Shown here in pieces: positions 8,010 to 16,440 of a stretch of DNA of 47,579 nucleotides. Each line of letters begins with the position of its first letter. Positions within the stretch are counted from its first letter, which is position 1. Source of the stretch: JBCBEX01 sp038528235. Its GTDB lineage: Bacteria > Bacteroidota > Rhodothermia > Rhodothermales > Rubricoccaceae. A program made the translations under genes and the position numbers. Location: positions 1 to 47,579 of the forward strand of contig JBCBEX010000026.1 of NCBI GenBank assembly GCA_038528235.1. The letters are read 5' to 3'. Below the pieces are notes generated by a model that had not been told where the DNA came from, searched no databases, and saw only the letters and a program-made list of their open reading frames with translations.

Positions 8010-10049
8010 ATGCAGACCGAGTCCGCTCCACCGACCACGCCGACCGACGACAACGACCAAGCGGACAAAGGGCGCAGCCCGTGGTGGTGGGTGCCGAGCC
8101 TCTACTACGCCGAGGGCCTGCCCTACATCGTCGTGATGGTGGTCTCGGTCATCATGTACAAGCGGCTCGGGATCTCGAACACCGAGATCGCGCTCTACAC
8201 GAGTTGGCTGTACCTGCCGTGGGTCATCAAGCCGTTCTGGAGCCCGCTCGTGGACGTGCTGAAGACGAAGCGCTTCTGGACCGTCCTGATGCAGTTGTTC
8301 ATCGGGGCAGGGCTTGCCGGGGTCGCGCTCACGCTGCCGATGGACGCGTTCTTCCAGTACACGCTGGCGTTCCTCTGGCTGCTCGCGTTCTCGTCGGCCA
8401 CGCACGACATCGCGGCGGACGGGTTCTACCTTTTGGCGCTCGACGAGGGCGACCAGGCGTGGTACATCGGCATTCGGAGCACCTTCTACCGCGCGGCGAT
8501 GATCACGGGGCAGGGACTCCTCATTATCCTCGCCGGTTTTCTCGAAGGCGCAACCGGCCTACCGCCCGTGGAGGTCGACGTCGCGGCAACGAACGACGCG
8601 GCGGCCGTGACGCCGTACACACCACCGACGGCCGACCCCGACGCGATCCAACTTGTCCCGACGACGAACGCCCTCGCCCTCGAAATCGCGCCCATCGCGC
8701 TCGACTCCGCGAGCGCCGTCATCGGCGCGGCGAAGGCGTCCAACGTGGCGGCGGGCTTCTACGCCGACGAGTCCGCGCCCATGACGAACGACGCAGGCGA
8801 GGTCGTGGAGCCGACGTGGTGGCAGCGGGCGGTCGTGCTGCCGCTGGAGAGCCTCATCACGACCTACTTCGGTCCCGATGAGGTCGAGGCCGACGCCCGC
8901 GCGGGCAACGTGGCGGTGCTCGGCTTCACGCTCTCCGCGCCGCTCCCCGAGGGCGAGACGGCCGTCGTCAACCTCCGCCAGACTGGCGACGCGAGCATCA
9001 AGCTCGTCGAGGGCACACGGCTGGAGTTCACCGCCGCCAACTGGGACACGCCCGCGCAGGTCGTCGTCCAACTCGACCCCAAGCTCGACGCGCCGACGAC
9101 GGGCACCATCGAGGCGCTCTCGGGCAACCTCCCGCTCGCATGGTCGATCACGTTCTTCGTGATGGCGGGGCTCTTCCTCGCGCTCTGGGGCTGGCACCAG
9201 GCCGTGCTCCCGCGCCCGGCGTCGGACAAGCCCGCCAGCGAAGGCGCGGATGGAGCAGGGCTGGTGCAGTATCTCGGTTTCCTCGCGGCGTTCATCCCGC
9301 TGCTGTTCGTGCTGCTCGTCCCGATGATGATCTACGGGCTCTTCCGTCCGCGGCAGCGAGGGCCGTGGGGGCCGCTCTTCGCCAAGCTGCCGTTCGCTGG
9401 TACGCCGTTCGCCGAGGCCATCGTCTCGTTCTTCCTCAAGCCCGAGATCAGCCTCGCGGTCGCGTTCGTGCTGTTCTACCGCTTCGCCGAGGCGCAGCTC
9501 GTCAAGCTCGCGAGCCCGTTCCTGCTCGACAGCTCTGAGGCGGGCGGCCTCGCCCTCACCACCGGCGAGGTCGGCTTCGTCTACGGCACCATCGGGCTGC
9601 TCTTCCTCACGCTCGGCGGCATCCTCGGCGGCATCCTCGCTGCGCGCGACGGCCTCAAGCGCTGGCTCTGGCCCATGGTCATCGCGATCAACGTCCCGAA
9701 TGCAGTCTATCTGTTCCTCGCCGTCGCCCGGCCCGACAGCTTCCTCGTCATCAACATCGCCGTGGCCATCGAGCAATTCGGCTATGGCTTCGGCTTCACG
9801 GCCTTCCTGCTGTATCTGATCTACGTCGCCGAAGGCACGCATAAGACAGCGCACTACGCCATCGGGACGGGCCTCATGGCGCTCGGGATGATGATCCCCG
9901 GCATGTTCAGCGGCTGGCTCCAGGAGTTGATCGGCTACGAGGAGTTCTTCGTCTGGGTGCTCATCGCCACGATCCCTAGCTTCCTCGTGACCGCGCTGAT
10001 CCGCGTGCCGGAGTCGTTTGGGAAGAAGGAGAAGGAGGCTGGAAAGTGA
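8010..10049 (+). CDS. AmpG-like MFS transporter with a large inserted extracytoplasmic domain
   Basis: A 679-residue permease of the AmpG/PAT branch of the major facilitator superfamily, whose members import muropeptides (GlcNAc-anhydroMurNAc peptides) or acetyl-CoA. Family-like features are the start SLYYAEGLPYIVVMVVSVIM and the SSATHDIAADGFYLLAL segment after TM4. The usual length is 400-450 residues. Here about 190 residues (180-370) interrupt the bundle after the fifth or sixth helix. Part of the insert (GTRLEFTAANWDTPAQVVVQ) resembles Calx-beta/adhesin-type beta-sandwich repeats and probably sits outside the membrane. The start at 8010 follows the promoter-like box and precedes the first helix; the upstream in-frame stretch overlaps cls and looks random. 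The stop codon lies inside a heptamer array. Substrate is inferred, not shown. Confidence 0.85.
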   Translation: MQTESAPPTTPTDDNDQADKGRSPWWWVPSLYYAEGLPYIVVMVVSVIMYKRLGISNTEIALYTSWLYLPWVIKPFWSPLVDVLKTKRFWTVLMQLFIGAGLAGVALTLPMDAFFQYTLAFLWLLAFSSATHDIAADGFYLLALDEGDQAWYIGIRSTFYRAAMITGQGLLIILAGFLEGATGLPPVEVDVAATNDAAAVTPYTPPTADPDAIQLVPTTNALALEIAPIALDSASAVIGAAKASNVAAGFYADESAPMTNDAGEVVEPTWWQRAVVLPLESLITTYFGPDEVEADARAGNVAVLGFTLSAPLPEGETAVVNLRQTGDASIKLVEGTRLEFTAANWDTPAQVVVQLDPKLDAPTTGTIEALSGNLPLAWSITFFVMAGLFLALWGWHQAVLPRPASDKPASEGADGAGLVQYLGFLAAFIPLLFVLLVPMMIYGLFRPRQRGPWGPLFAKLPFAGTPFAEAIVSFFLKPEISLAVAFVLFYRFAEAQLVKLASPFLLDSSEAGGLALTTGEVGFVYGTIGLLFLTLGGILGGILAARDGLKRWLWPMVIAINVPNAVYLFLAVARPDSFLVINIAVAIEQFGYGFGFTAFLLYLIYVAEGTHKTAHYAIGTGLMALGMMIPGMFSGWLQELIGYEEFFVWVLIATIPSFLVTALIRVPESFGKKEKEAGK

Positions 10050-10075
10050 GAAGTGTAAGGTCGGAAGCGAGAAGG
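10041..10075. repeat. Degenerate heptamer array at the 3' end of the AmpG-like gene
   Basis: Five contiguous 7-bp units near GNGAAGT run across the stop codon of the permease (TGA at 10047-10049). The last two residues before the stop are encoded by the array. Confidence 0.6.
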
Positions 10076-10123
10076 GCTACCCATCGCGAGAGCCAGAGGT
10101 GCACGGCTTCCGGAGCCCACCTT

Positions 10124-10150
10124 GGTCATCCCCGCGAAAGCGAGGACCCA
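10124..10150 (+). repeat. REP-like palindromic element, copy 1
   Basis: The core TCATCCCCGCGAAAGCGAGG is a short imperfect palindrome of a type scattered in many bacterial genomes. A second copy lies in inverse orientation at 10267-10292. Confidence 0.65.
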
Positions 10151-10266
10151 CGAGGTCATTCAATCGGCAGCATCGCCTCTTTCTTTGCGAGCGACTGGAG
10201 GTCCGGAAGAACCTCCTCGCGCCCCCGTCGGGTCTCCGCGTTGCGGGTAGTCTCGAGACGTACGTG

Positions 10267-10292
10267 TGGGTCCCCGCGTGCGCGGGGATGAC
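10267..10292 (-). repeat. REP-like palindromic element, copy 2 (inverted)
   Basis: Read on the minus strand the core is TCATCCCCGCGCACGCGGGG, matching copy 1 at 10124 apart from the loop and two stem bases. The two copies can pair with each other across about 115 bp or fold individually. Confidence 0.65.
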
Positions 10293-10354
10293 TCCTGGAA
10301 AGTTTTGCGCCAGGGATTTAGGCAAGCGATAAGAGTCCTTGGATGTGGCAACTC

Positions 10355-10382
10355 AATGACCAAGGACCAATGACCAGGGACC
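10355..10382. repeat. Heptamer array carrying the GNAT start codon
   Basis: Four gap-free 7-bp units: AATGACC, AAGGACC, AATGACC, AGGGACC. The ATG of the third unit (10370) is the likely start of the acetyltransferase. An 8-bp inverted repeat (10335-10342 with 10360-10367) could fold over it. Confidence 0.75.
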
Positions 10383-11347
10383 AACACATCCGCCCCCTCA
10401 CCTTCGCTGACACGGACGCCGCACATGCGCTCTGGAATGCGGTTGCGCGCTACGATCCCCTCTCGCGCGCGGTGTTCGTGGAGAAGGTGTGGGAGGACGA
10501 CGGGGTTACGCCCGACCTCGCGCTGGCCGCTGAAGTCGATGGCGATCTGATCGGCTTTGCCGTGGGCGTGGTGCGCGAGGCTCCGGTGGCGAGCAACCCG
10601 GCAACGGGTAGGGCAGGCACCGTGACGCGCGGCCCGACGATGCGTGGTGTGGTGAAGCTGCTCGCGGTGCACGAGACGTACCAGCGGCAGGGCATTGGCA
10701 CCGCGCTCGTGGACGCGCTAGAAGCGGCGATGGTCGCGCGCGGCGCGGCGGCGATCCGGCTCGGCGAGTCGCCGCCGAACTACCTCCACCCGGGCCTCGA
10801 CCCGCGCTACACCCGCGCGCTGCTGCACTTCGAAAAGCGCGGCTACGAGAAGCTCGCGAACGCGATCCACATGGACGTGGACCTCACGCAAGACCTCGAT
10901 ACGTCCGCCGACGAAGCAAGACTGCTCGCAGACAACATCACAGTCGCTCGCGCACGTCCCAGCGACGAATCTGCCGTGATGGCCTTCCTCGATGCCCATT
11001 GGCCTGCGTGGAAGGCCGAGGTCGGCCGCACCTTCCGCAACGACCCGGTGAGCCTCCACCTCGCGTGGGAGGGCGGCGGCGTGCTCGGGTTTTCGGCGTA
11101 CGACGCCAACAACATCGGTGCGAGCGCCACCGGCACCGGCTGGTTCGGCCCGATGGGCACGGCAGCGGCGGCGCGCGGACGTGGGGTCGGCGCCGTCCTC
11201 CTCAAGCGCTGCCTCGCCGACATGGCCGCGCAGGGTCACGCTGTTTCCACGATCCCATGGGTCGCGCCGGTCGGGTTCTACGCACACCACGTCGGCGCGC
11301 ACATCAGCCGGGTCTTTTATCGCTGTGAGAAGCAGGTTGGAGAGTGA
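10370..11347 (+). CDS. Tandem GNAT-family N-acetyltransferase
   Basis: A 325-residue protein with two GNAT folds. The first (about 1-170) has LLAVHETYQRQGIGTALVDALE, the typical acetyl-CoA-binding V-x-x-x-x-R-x-x-G-I-G motif. The second, more divergent copy (about 190-320) has a matching TAAAARGRGVGAVLLKRCL segment. Double-GNAT proteins act on small molecules or proteins; the substrate cannot be predicted. The frame also offers ATG 10343. I prefer 10370 because the intervening codons belong to a heptamer array, but both starts are plausible. It converges on the amidase lipoprotein gene with a 184-bp gap containing hairpins. Confidence 0.85.
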   Translation: MTRDQHIRPLTFADTDAAHALWNAVARYDPLSRAVFVEKVWEDDGVTPDLALAAEVDGDLIGFAVGVVREAPVASNPATGRAGTVTRGPTMRGVVKLLAVHETYQRQGIGTALVDALEAAMVARGAAAIRLGESPPNYLHPGLDPRYTRALLHFEKRGYEKLANAIHMDVDLTQDLDTSADEARLLADNITVARARPSDESAVMAFLDAHWPAWKAEVGRTFRNDPVSLHLAWEGGGVLGFSAYDANNIGASATGTGWFGPMGTAAAARGRGVGAVLLKRCLADMAAQGHAVSTIPWVAPVGFYAHHVGAHISRVFYRCEKQVGE

Positions 11348-11393
11348 ACGGTCGCCCTCCAGGTAGGCGGGCATCTCAGCTGGCCTGCTCCCC

Positions 11394-11460
11394 CCGTTTC
11401 GGTTGACAGTCGCTTCGCTCCTGCGTCAACCAAAACGGTCCCCCTCACGCGCGAGGGGGA
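11394..11460. terminator. Two adjacent hairpins between convergent genes
   Basis: The first inverted repeat pairs 11394-11407 with 11425-11438 (13 of 14 bp, 17-nt loop). The second is an 8-bp GC-rich hairpin pairing 11439-11446 with 11453-11460 (6-nt loop). They sit between the ends of the GNAT gene and the minus-strand amidase gene, where a bidirectional terminator is expected. No good T-tract follows on either strand, so a dispersed-repeat origin is also possible. Confidence 0.45.
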
Positions 11461-11531
11461 CAGCTTCACCGCCACCCCTGACATTCAACAGCGCGCGCGT
11501 CAAGCAGGGGGAGCCGAACAAGCAACCCACC

Positions 11532-14500
11532 TCACTCCTCGAAGAACCGAAGCACCGCCTGCATCAGCGCAGTCCGGTCGTCCGGCGTCGTGATGGTCTC
11601 GAACGGGACGCCGAGCGTGACGGCGGCGCATGACGGGCCGCGGTGGGCAACGCCTACGCTCATGGTTGACTCGGCGTAGCGCAGGACCGTTGTGCCGAGG
11701 CTGTCGACGGGTTCGAGTGCATCGGGGGCTTCGACCGCGTAGACAGCGGGGCGGAGGTCGGCTAGGTCGTGGTCAGAGACGAACGCGAGGTGGGCGCGGC
11801 CGGGGAGGAGCGTGCCTTTGGGTGCGACGAGGCCGCCCGTCGTCGCAGCGCGGTCGGTGCGCCACCGGACGCCGAGCGTCTCGCGGAGGAACGCAGGACC
11901 AGGGGCGTCGCTGGGTTGCCCGATGGCCGTATCCGAGCCGACGTAGGCCCCGCTCACGAAGAGGTCGCCGCCTGCCTCGCAGAAGCCAGTCAGCGCGGCA
12001 CGCAGCGCGAGCGGCAAGACCTCGAACTGAGGAGCGCGCGGTCGCTCTGGCGGCTTGAAGGAAACCGGCCACGATGTCGTCTTCTGCTCGCCCAGAATCA
12101 GGTCGAGCGCGGCATAGGCGTCCGAGTCGATTAGCCCCTCCGCAAACGCATCGGCGCTCGACGAGGCGAACGACCGGCCCGCCTCGCGGAGCGCGGCGCC
12201 ATGGACGACGGCGAAGTCGAACGTGTTGCCGGGCAGCACGGTCGTGGCGAGGTTGTCGTAGCTGGCTCCATGGCCGGGGTCGTCGTCGTCGGTCCAGGGG
12301 CGCGTCCGGTCGAAGGTGTGCTGCGCGCCGATGGTGTGCACGTCGTAGCCATCGGCCACGCCTGCGTCCTGGCTGCGCATGAAGCCCGCCAGCGTGTCCG
12401 CGAAGAAGCTCATCGGTGGCGCGATCCGCGTGAAGCCGTTCACGACCAGCACCGGAGGGCCTGTCGCGAGCGAGTCGGCCACGTGTAGCACGGCGAGGGC
12501 CTCCGACGGCGCGCTCTCGCCGCCCGCGTTGACCGCTGCGACGCGGTAGCTGTGCAGCACGCCGGGTTTCAGGCCCGTGAGGGTGAGCGTCGTGTCGCGG
12601 ACGAGTTGCCCATTGCCCCAGCCGGTCGTGTCGGGATCGCCAGTGCGCGTGTAGACGATGTAGGCTTCGGGCTCGGCCGTCGGTTCGAACGGGTCACTCA
12701 CAGGCCGCCAGCGCAGCGTTACGCCGCCCCCCGAATCCGACGTGCCTGAATCCGATGTAGGCGAGGCCGTCAGCGTCGCGGAAAAGTGCGACGGGGCGAG
12801 CGGCTGCACGACGGGGTCGAAGCTGTGCTGGGTGGCGAGGAAGCGGAGGATCGATTTGTAGATCGCGCGGCTCGCGTCGCGGCGAAAGCGCGGGTCCTGG
12901 GCGAAACGCACGTCGGCGAAGTTGTGGTGCGAGAGCAACTCCAGGAGCGCCGACGGGACGTTCGGGCGCGTCGCCTCGCTGTAGCGGCGGTCCCACAGCC
13001 CACGCCGCGTCCAGGCGCTGTCGTAGAGCGCGCGGAGATCTTCCACGAGCTGCGTCTGTATGAGGTCGCCGAGGTCGCGGTTGGCGATCCGCCGCACACC
13101 GTCGGGGAACGTCCACGTCGAGTCGAGCCCGTTCGTGTTCACGATCATCAGCGTGCCGATGGTGCTGTCGGTCTGCGTCTGCCCCGCGTCGGTGTGGAAC
13201 GCAAATGCGAGGTCGATGGGGATGCCGAGCCCCGGCGTGTCGCGGTGCCCGACGGGGCCGTAGCCATCGCCGCCCGTCTGGTTGCCGTCGACGGGTGCTC
13301 GGAGCCAGTTGACCCACTCGCCGCGGCTCTGGTAGTCGTCCCGGTAGTCGGCGTCCGGCTCTCCGGTGACGTTGTAGACATACTCGGGGGCCCCCGCGAA
13401 TTGCTGGTAGTACCGCGCGGCCTCCACGAAGCGAGGACGACCGCTCGGCGCACCACCTCGGCTCACGTCGCCCATGCCGCCGCCGAAGCGTACCGCATCG
13501 GCGGAGACGGTCGCGCCGCCCTCGCTCGCGTTGGCGTCCAGCGCCACACCCTCGCTTACGTCGCCTGAGAATTGGAAGGTGCCGAGGTAGAGCCACGTTC
13601 CGCCACCGATCTGCTGGTTAACCGAAAACTGCGTCTTCCCTCCAGCGTGACGAACCGTGTAGGCGGCGCTGGTAGCACGGTCGGGGGCGTGCTGGTAGCT
13701 GACGTAGACCGCGTAGCGGCCTGGCGAGGGCGGTGCCCTCCAATTGGCAACGCGCAGGTCACGGGTGCCGGTCGGTGCGACCCAGTGACTGCCGAGCGCA
13801 AACGGGTTGTCGCCGGGGCCGTAGAGCGGTTGGCGCGCGAAGCCCGGCATCTGTTCCTCCCAATCGTTCAGCAGAAGAAACGGGGTATCGTGGTCGCCAG
13901 CGTCCACGATTGTCATGTGTGGCTGGGGGTCGCGTTCGCGGGGCATCAGCACGTTCGCGCCCGCGCGCTCCAGCATCGGCGCGATGTAGCGCTCGATGAA
14001 GGCGTACGGCAGCAGATCCTCGACGGTCTGGAAGAGCCGCGCGCGCTGCCACTCCCACCGGTCGAGTGTGGGTTCGTAGTACCACCCGTGGCTCGGCCAC
14101 AGCGCGATGTGCCGCCCTTCGAGGCCCGCCTCCGGCACCCACGGGCGACTGGCGTTGGTGACGAGTGGGGCAGGGCGGTCCATCGACTTCGCCAGGCGTG
14201 TCGAGTCGAGGTCGGCGACATCGCGGTAGGCGTTGGGGACGAGTTCAGCGACGTCATAGCGGCCCACCCACAGGCGGATGGGTGCGTCTGGGAAGAAGGG
14301 CGCCAGCGCGTCACGAACGAGGCTGTGCAACGCATCCACATCGTCGGGGCGGAAGGGTCGGTGCGCGAGCGTCGCGTTGAAGCGCACGTCGATGCCGTCA
14401 TCTGTGACGACGAGCGTGTCGAGCGCCGTACCGCGTGGGAGGGCGAAGGCGTCGGTGTCGGCGATCAACTCCTCCAGTACCGTCGTCGCAGACGGAGGCG

Positions 14501-14600
14501 TGACCTCGAACTCCTCAACTTTCGGTGACTCGTCCGTGCGAGGTTGCGAACTGGTACAGCCAGCGAGAATGAGGACGACGAGGGCGAGGCAGGTGCGCAT
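11532..14600 (-). CDS. Amidase_3-type lipoprotein with golvesin-like and Fn3 domains
   Basis: A 1022-residue predicted lipoprotein (signal MRTCLALVVLILAGC, lipobox LAGC). After a short linker it has an N-acetylmuramoyl-L-alanine amidase (amidase_3) core split by an insert. The first zinc His is H171 (SHG) and the second H469 (AFHTDAG); the catalytic Glu is E554 (LLELLSHHNF), followed by the conserved AxAIYKSIL-type C-terminal helix. The insert (about residues 265-370) has the golvesin-like pattern with GRYAVYVSYQHAPD and GGGTWLYLGTFQF. A fibronectin-III-like domain and a unique C-terminal domain of about 300 residues follow. Homologues in Bacteroidota are often labelled xanthan lyase, which the motifs here do not support. 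It probably cleaves peptidoglycan or another amide-linked wall polymer at the outer envelope. The start at ATG 14600 fits the signal peptide better than an upstream TTG. It diverges from the NagZ-type gene. Confidence 0.82.
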   Translation of the reverse strand: MRTCLALVVLILAGCTSSQPRTDESPKVEEFEVTPPSATTVLEELIADTDAFALPRGTALDTLVVTDDGIDVRFNATLAHRPFRPDDVDALHSLVRDALAPFFPDAPIRLWVGRYDVAELVPNAYRDVADLDSTRLAKSMDRPAPLVTNASRPWVPEAGLEGRHIALWPSHGWYYEPTLDRWEWQRARLFQTVEDLLPYAFIERYIAPMLERAGANVLMPRERDPQPHMTIVDAGDHDTPFLLLNDWEEQMPGFARQPLYGPGDNPFALGSHWVAPTGTRDLRVANWRAPPSPGRYAVYVSYQHAPDRATSAAYTVRHAGGKTQFSVNQQIGGGTWLYLGTFQFSGDVSEGVALDANASEGGATVSADAVRFGGGMGDVSRGGAPSGRPRFVEAARYYQQFAGAPEYVYNVTGEPDADYRDDYQSRGEWVNWLRAPVDGNQTGGDGYGPVGHRDTPGLGIPIDLAFAFHTDAGQTQTDSTIGTLMIVNTNGLDSTWTFPDGVRRIANRDLGDLIQTQLVEDLRALYDSAWTRRGLWDRRYSEATRPNVPSALLELLSHHNFADVRFAQDPRFRRDASRAIYKSILRFLATQHSFDPVVQPLAPSHFSATLTASPTSDSGTSDSGGGVTLRWRPVSDPFEPTAEPEAYIVYTRTGDPDTTGWGNGQLVRDTTLTLTGLKPGVLHSYRVAAVNAGGESAPSEALAVLHVADSLATGPPVLVVNGFTRIAPPMSFFADTLAGFMRSQDAGVADGYDVHTIGAQHTFDRTRPWTDDDDPGHGASYDNLATTVLPGNTFDFAVVHGAALREAGRSFASSSADAFAEGLIDSDAYAALDLILGEQKTTSWPVSFKPPERPRAPQFEVLPLALRAALTGFCEAGGDLFVSGAYVGSDTAIGQPSDAPGPAFLRETLGVRWRTDRAATTGGLVAPKGTLLPGRAHLAFVSDHDLADLRPAVYAVEAPDALEPVDSLGTTVLRYAESTMSVGVAHRGPSCAAVTLGVPFETITTPDDRTALMQAVLRFFEE

Positions 14601-14652
14601 GGCGGGCGTCAATTCGGGAGCGATACCAGCCCCATTCTACGCCGCCGCACTC

Positions 14653-14660
14653 TACCTTTG
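14653..14660 (+). promoter_or_regulatory. Bacteroidota-type -7 promoter box (TACCTTTG)
   Basis: An exact TAnnTTTG match 53 bp before the NagZ-type ATG at 14713, in the divergent gap with the amidase gene. No good -33 element is evident. Confidence 0.45.
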
Positions 14661-14712
14661 TCGCCCGGCCGCGCGCCGTCTCCCCGCTCTCTCCGCTCGA
14701 CGTTCTCCCCCG

Positions 14713-16440
14713 ATGCTGCGTCCGCTCGACGACTCTAGCCGCACCTGGGTCGCGGCTACCCTCGACCGCCTCACGCTGCCCGAACGCGTGGGGCACCTGC
14801 TCATGCCGTGGGTGCTCGGCGGCTACACCGCGCGCGACTCAAAGGCGTTCGACCGCGTCGCCCGGTGGGTCGAGGAGGACGGCGTCGGCGGGCTGCTCGT
14901 CTCTGTTGGGACGCCGCACAGCTACGCGGCGCTCACCAACGCGGCGCAGGAGCGAGCGGGCGTACCGCTGCTCGTAGCGTCGGACATGGAGAACGGTACC
15001 GGGATGCGGATCGCGCGGAGCTACGCGCTGCCCTACGTCCTCCCGCTCGGCGGCGGCACGCTCTTCCCACCGATGATGGGCTTTGGGGCGGTTCGGGAGG
15101 ACGCCGAGGCGCTCGTCGAAGCGATGGCGGCGGCGTTAGCCCGCGAGGCCCTTGCCGTGGGCGTCCACATGACGTTTGGGCCGGTCGCGGACGTGAACGT
15201 CAACCCGGCCAACCCGATCATCAGCACGCGGGCGTTTGGCGAGGACCCCGACGCCGTAGGGCGGCTCGCGGCGGCCTACGTGCGCGGTGCGCAGCAGGCA
15301 GGCCTCCTCACCTGCGGTAAGCATTACCCCGGCCACGGCGACACCGCCGAGGACACGCACCTCGAAACGCCCGTCATCCCGCACGGCATGGGACGTCTGG
15401 AGGCGGTCGAATTGCCGCCGTTCCAGCAGGTCATCGACGCGGGCGTGGACGGCATCATGACCGCGCACATTGCGGTCACCGGCGTGGAGGGGCCGGACGC
15501 GCCGCCGGCGACCCTCTCGCGCTTCTTCCTGACGGAGGTGCTCCGCGAACGCATGGGGTTCACCGGGCTTGTCTTCACCGACGCGCTCAACATGGGCGGC
15601 GCGGCGAAGGCCTACCCAGCTGGCGAGGTCGGCGTGCGGGCTGTCGAGGCTGGGGCCGACGTGCTCACCTTTCCGCTCGATGTGCGCGCGACCCGCGACG
15701 CGATCCTCGCGGCGGTCGCGTCCGGAAGACTCACTGAAGAACGCATCGAGGCGTCCGTGCGGCGTATCCTCAAAGCGAAGGCCCGCGCCGGACTCCACAA
15801 CCGCGATGCCCGCGTGCCACTCGACGCCGTGGACCGCATCGTGGCGACGCGCGCGCACCACGCGCTTGCTAGCGAGGCCGCGGCTCGTGCCATCACGCTC
15901 GTCCGCGACGAACATGGCACCGTGCCGCAGCCCGCCGAGCGGCAGCGCGTGCTCTCGGTCACCTTCGCCGACGCCGAGGACCTCCCGGCAGGCAAGGCGT
16001 TCGACGCCGACCTCGCAAAGCGCCACGCCGTCACCTCCGTCCGCATGGACGCCCGCTCGGGTGCCGACGAGTTCGACGCACTTCGCCAGCAAGCGGCCGA
16101 CGCTGACGCGGTCGTGGTCGCGATCTACCTCTCGCCCCGCAACTTTAAGGGCTCCGTCGGGGCCAACGACCGGTTCACGGGCTTCGTCAACGAACTCGCA
16201 GCCGAGGGCAGCTCCGCTCGTCCCAAACCACTCGTGGTCGTGTCATGTGGCAACCCCTACCTCCTGAGCGCTTTCTCGGCGGCGCCCGCCTACCTGCTCG
16301 CCTGGGGCGGCGATGTCGTCTGCCAGAAAGCGGCGGCGCGAGCTTTGCTCGGTGAAGCACCGATCACCGGCCGCCTTCCGATCTCGCTGCCGCCCTTCCA
16401 TCAGCGCGGTGACGGACTAGACCGGGAGGTGCGCCTGTGA
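14713..16440 (+). CDS. Glycoside hydrolase family 3 beta-N-acetylhexosaminidase (NagZ-type)
   Basis: A 575-residue GH3 enzyme expected to release terminal GlcNAc from muropeptides or chitin-type oligomers. The family signature KHYPGHGDTAEDTH (Lys203, His204) contains the His-Asp pair typical of the NagZ branch. The nucleophile is Asp290 in FTDALNMGG. A GH3 C-terminal-like domain (about 390-575) follows the barrel. No signal peptide is seen in the chosen frame (ATG 14713, directly after the promoter box). The stop overlaps the GTG start of the next gene by 4 bp, implying translational coupling with the beta-lactamase-fold lipoprotein. In several Bacteroidota these two units are one fused polypeptide, so here the fusion appears split or ancestral. 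Confidence 0.93.
   Translation: MLRPLDDSSRTWVAATLDRLTLPERVGHLLMPWVLGGYTARDSKAFDRVARWVEEDGVGGLLVSVGTPHSYAALTNAAQERAGVPLLVASDMENGTGMRIARSYALPYVLPLGGGTLFPPMMGFGAVREDAEALVEAMAAALAREALAVGVHMTFGPVADVNVNPANPIISTRAFGEDPDAVGRLAAAYVRGAQQAGLLTCGKHYPGHGDTAEDTHLETPVIPHGMGRLEAVELPPFQQVIDAGVDGIMTAHIAVTGVEGPDAPPATLSRFFLTEVLRERMGFTGLVFTDALNMGGAAKAYPAGEVGVRAVEAGADVLTFPLDVRATRDAILAAVASGRLTEERIEASVRRILKAKARAGLHNRDARVPLDAVDRIVATRAHHALASEAAARAITLVRDEHGTVPQPAERQRVLSVTFADAEDLPAGKAFDADLAKRHAVTSVRMDARSGADEFDALRQQAADADAVVVAIYLSPRNFKGSVGANDRFTGFVNELAAEGSSARPKPLVVVSCGNPYLLSAFSAAPAYLLAWGGDVVCQKAAARALLGEAPITGRLPISLPPFHQRGDGLDREVRL

Larger units (their letters stand above)
10050..10369. other. Intergenic region with inverted REP-like palindromes
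   Basis: No gene was found in these 320 bp. Its content is the tail of a heptamer array, two REP-like palindromes in opposite orientation (10124-10150 and 10267-10292), and the heptamer array at the start of the acetyltransferase gene. Confidence 0.6.

Noticed and set aside
8559..9854. 431-residue minus-strand frame opposite the AmpG-like gene
   Set aside because: Low-complexity Glu/Arg/Asp-rich translation, typical of the complement of a high-GC coding strand. The plus-strand permease has clear TM structure.
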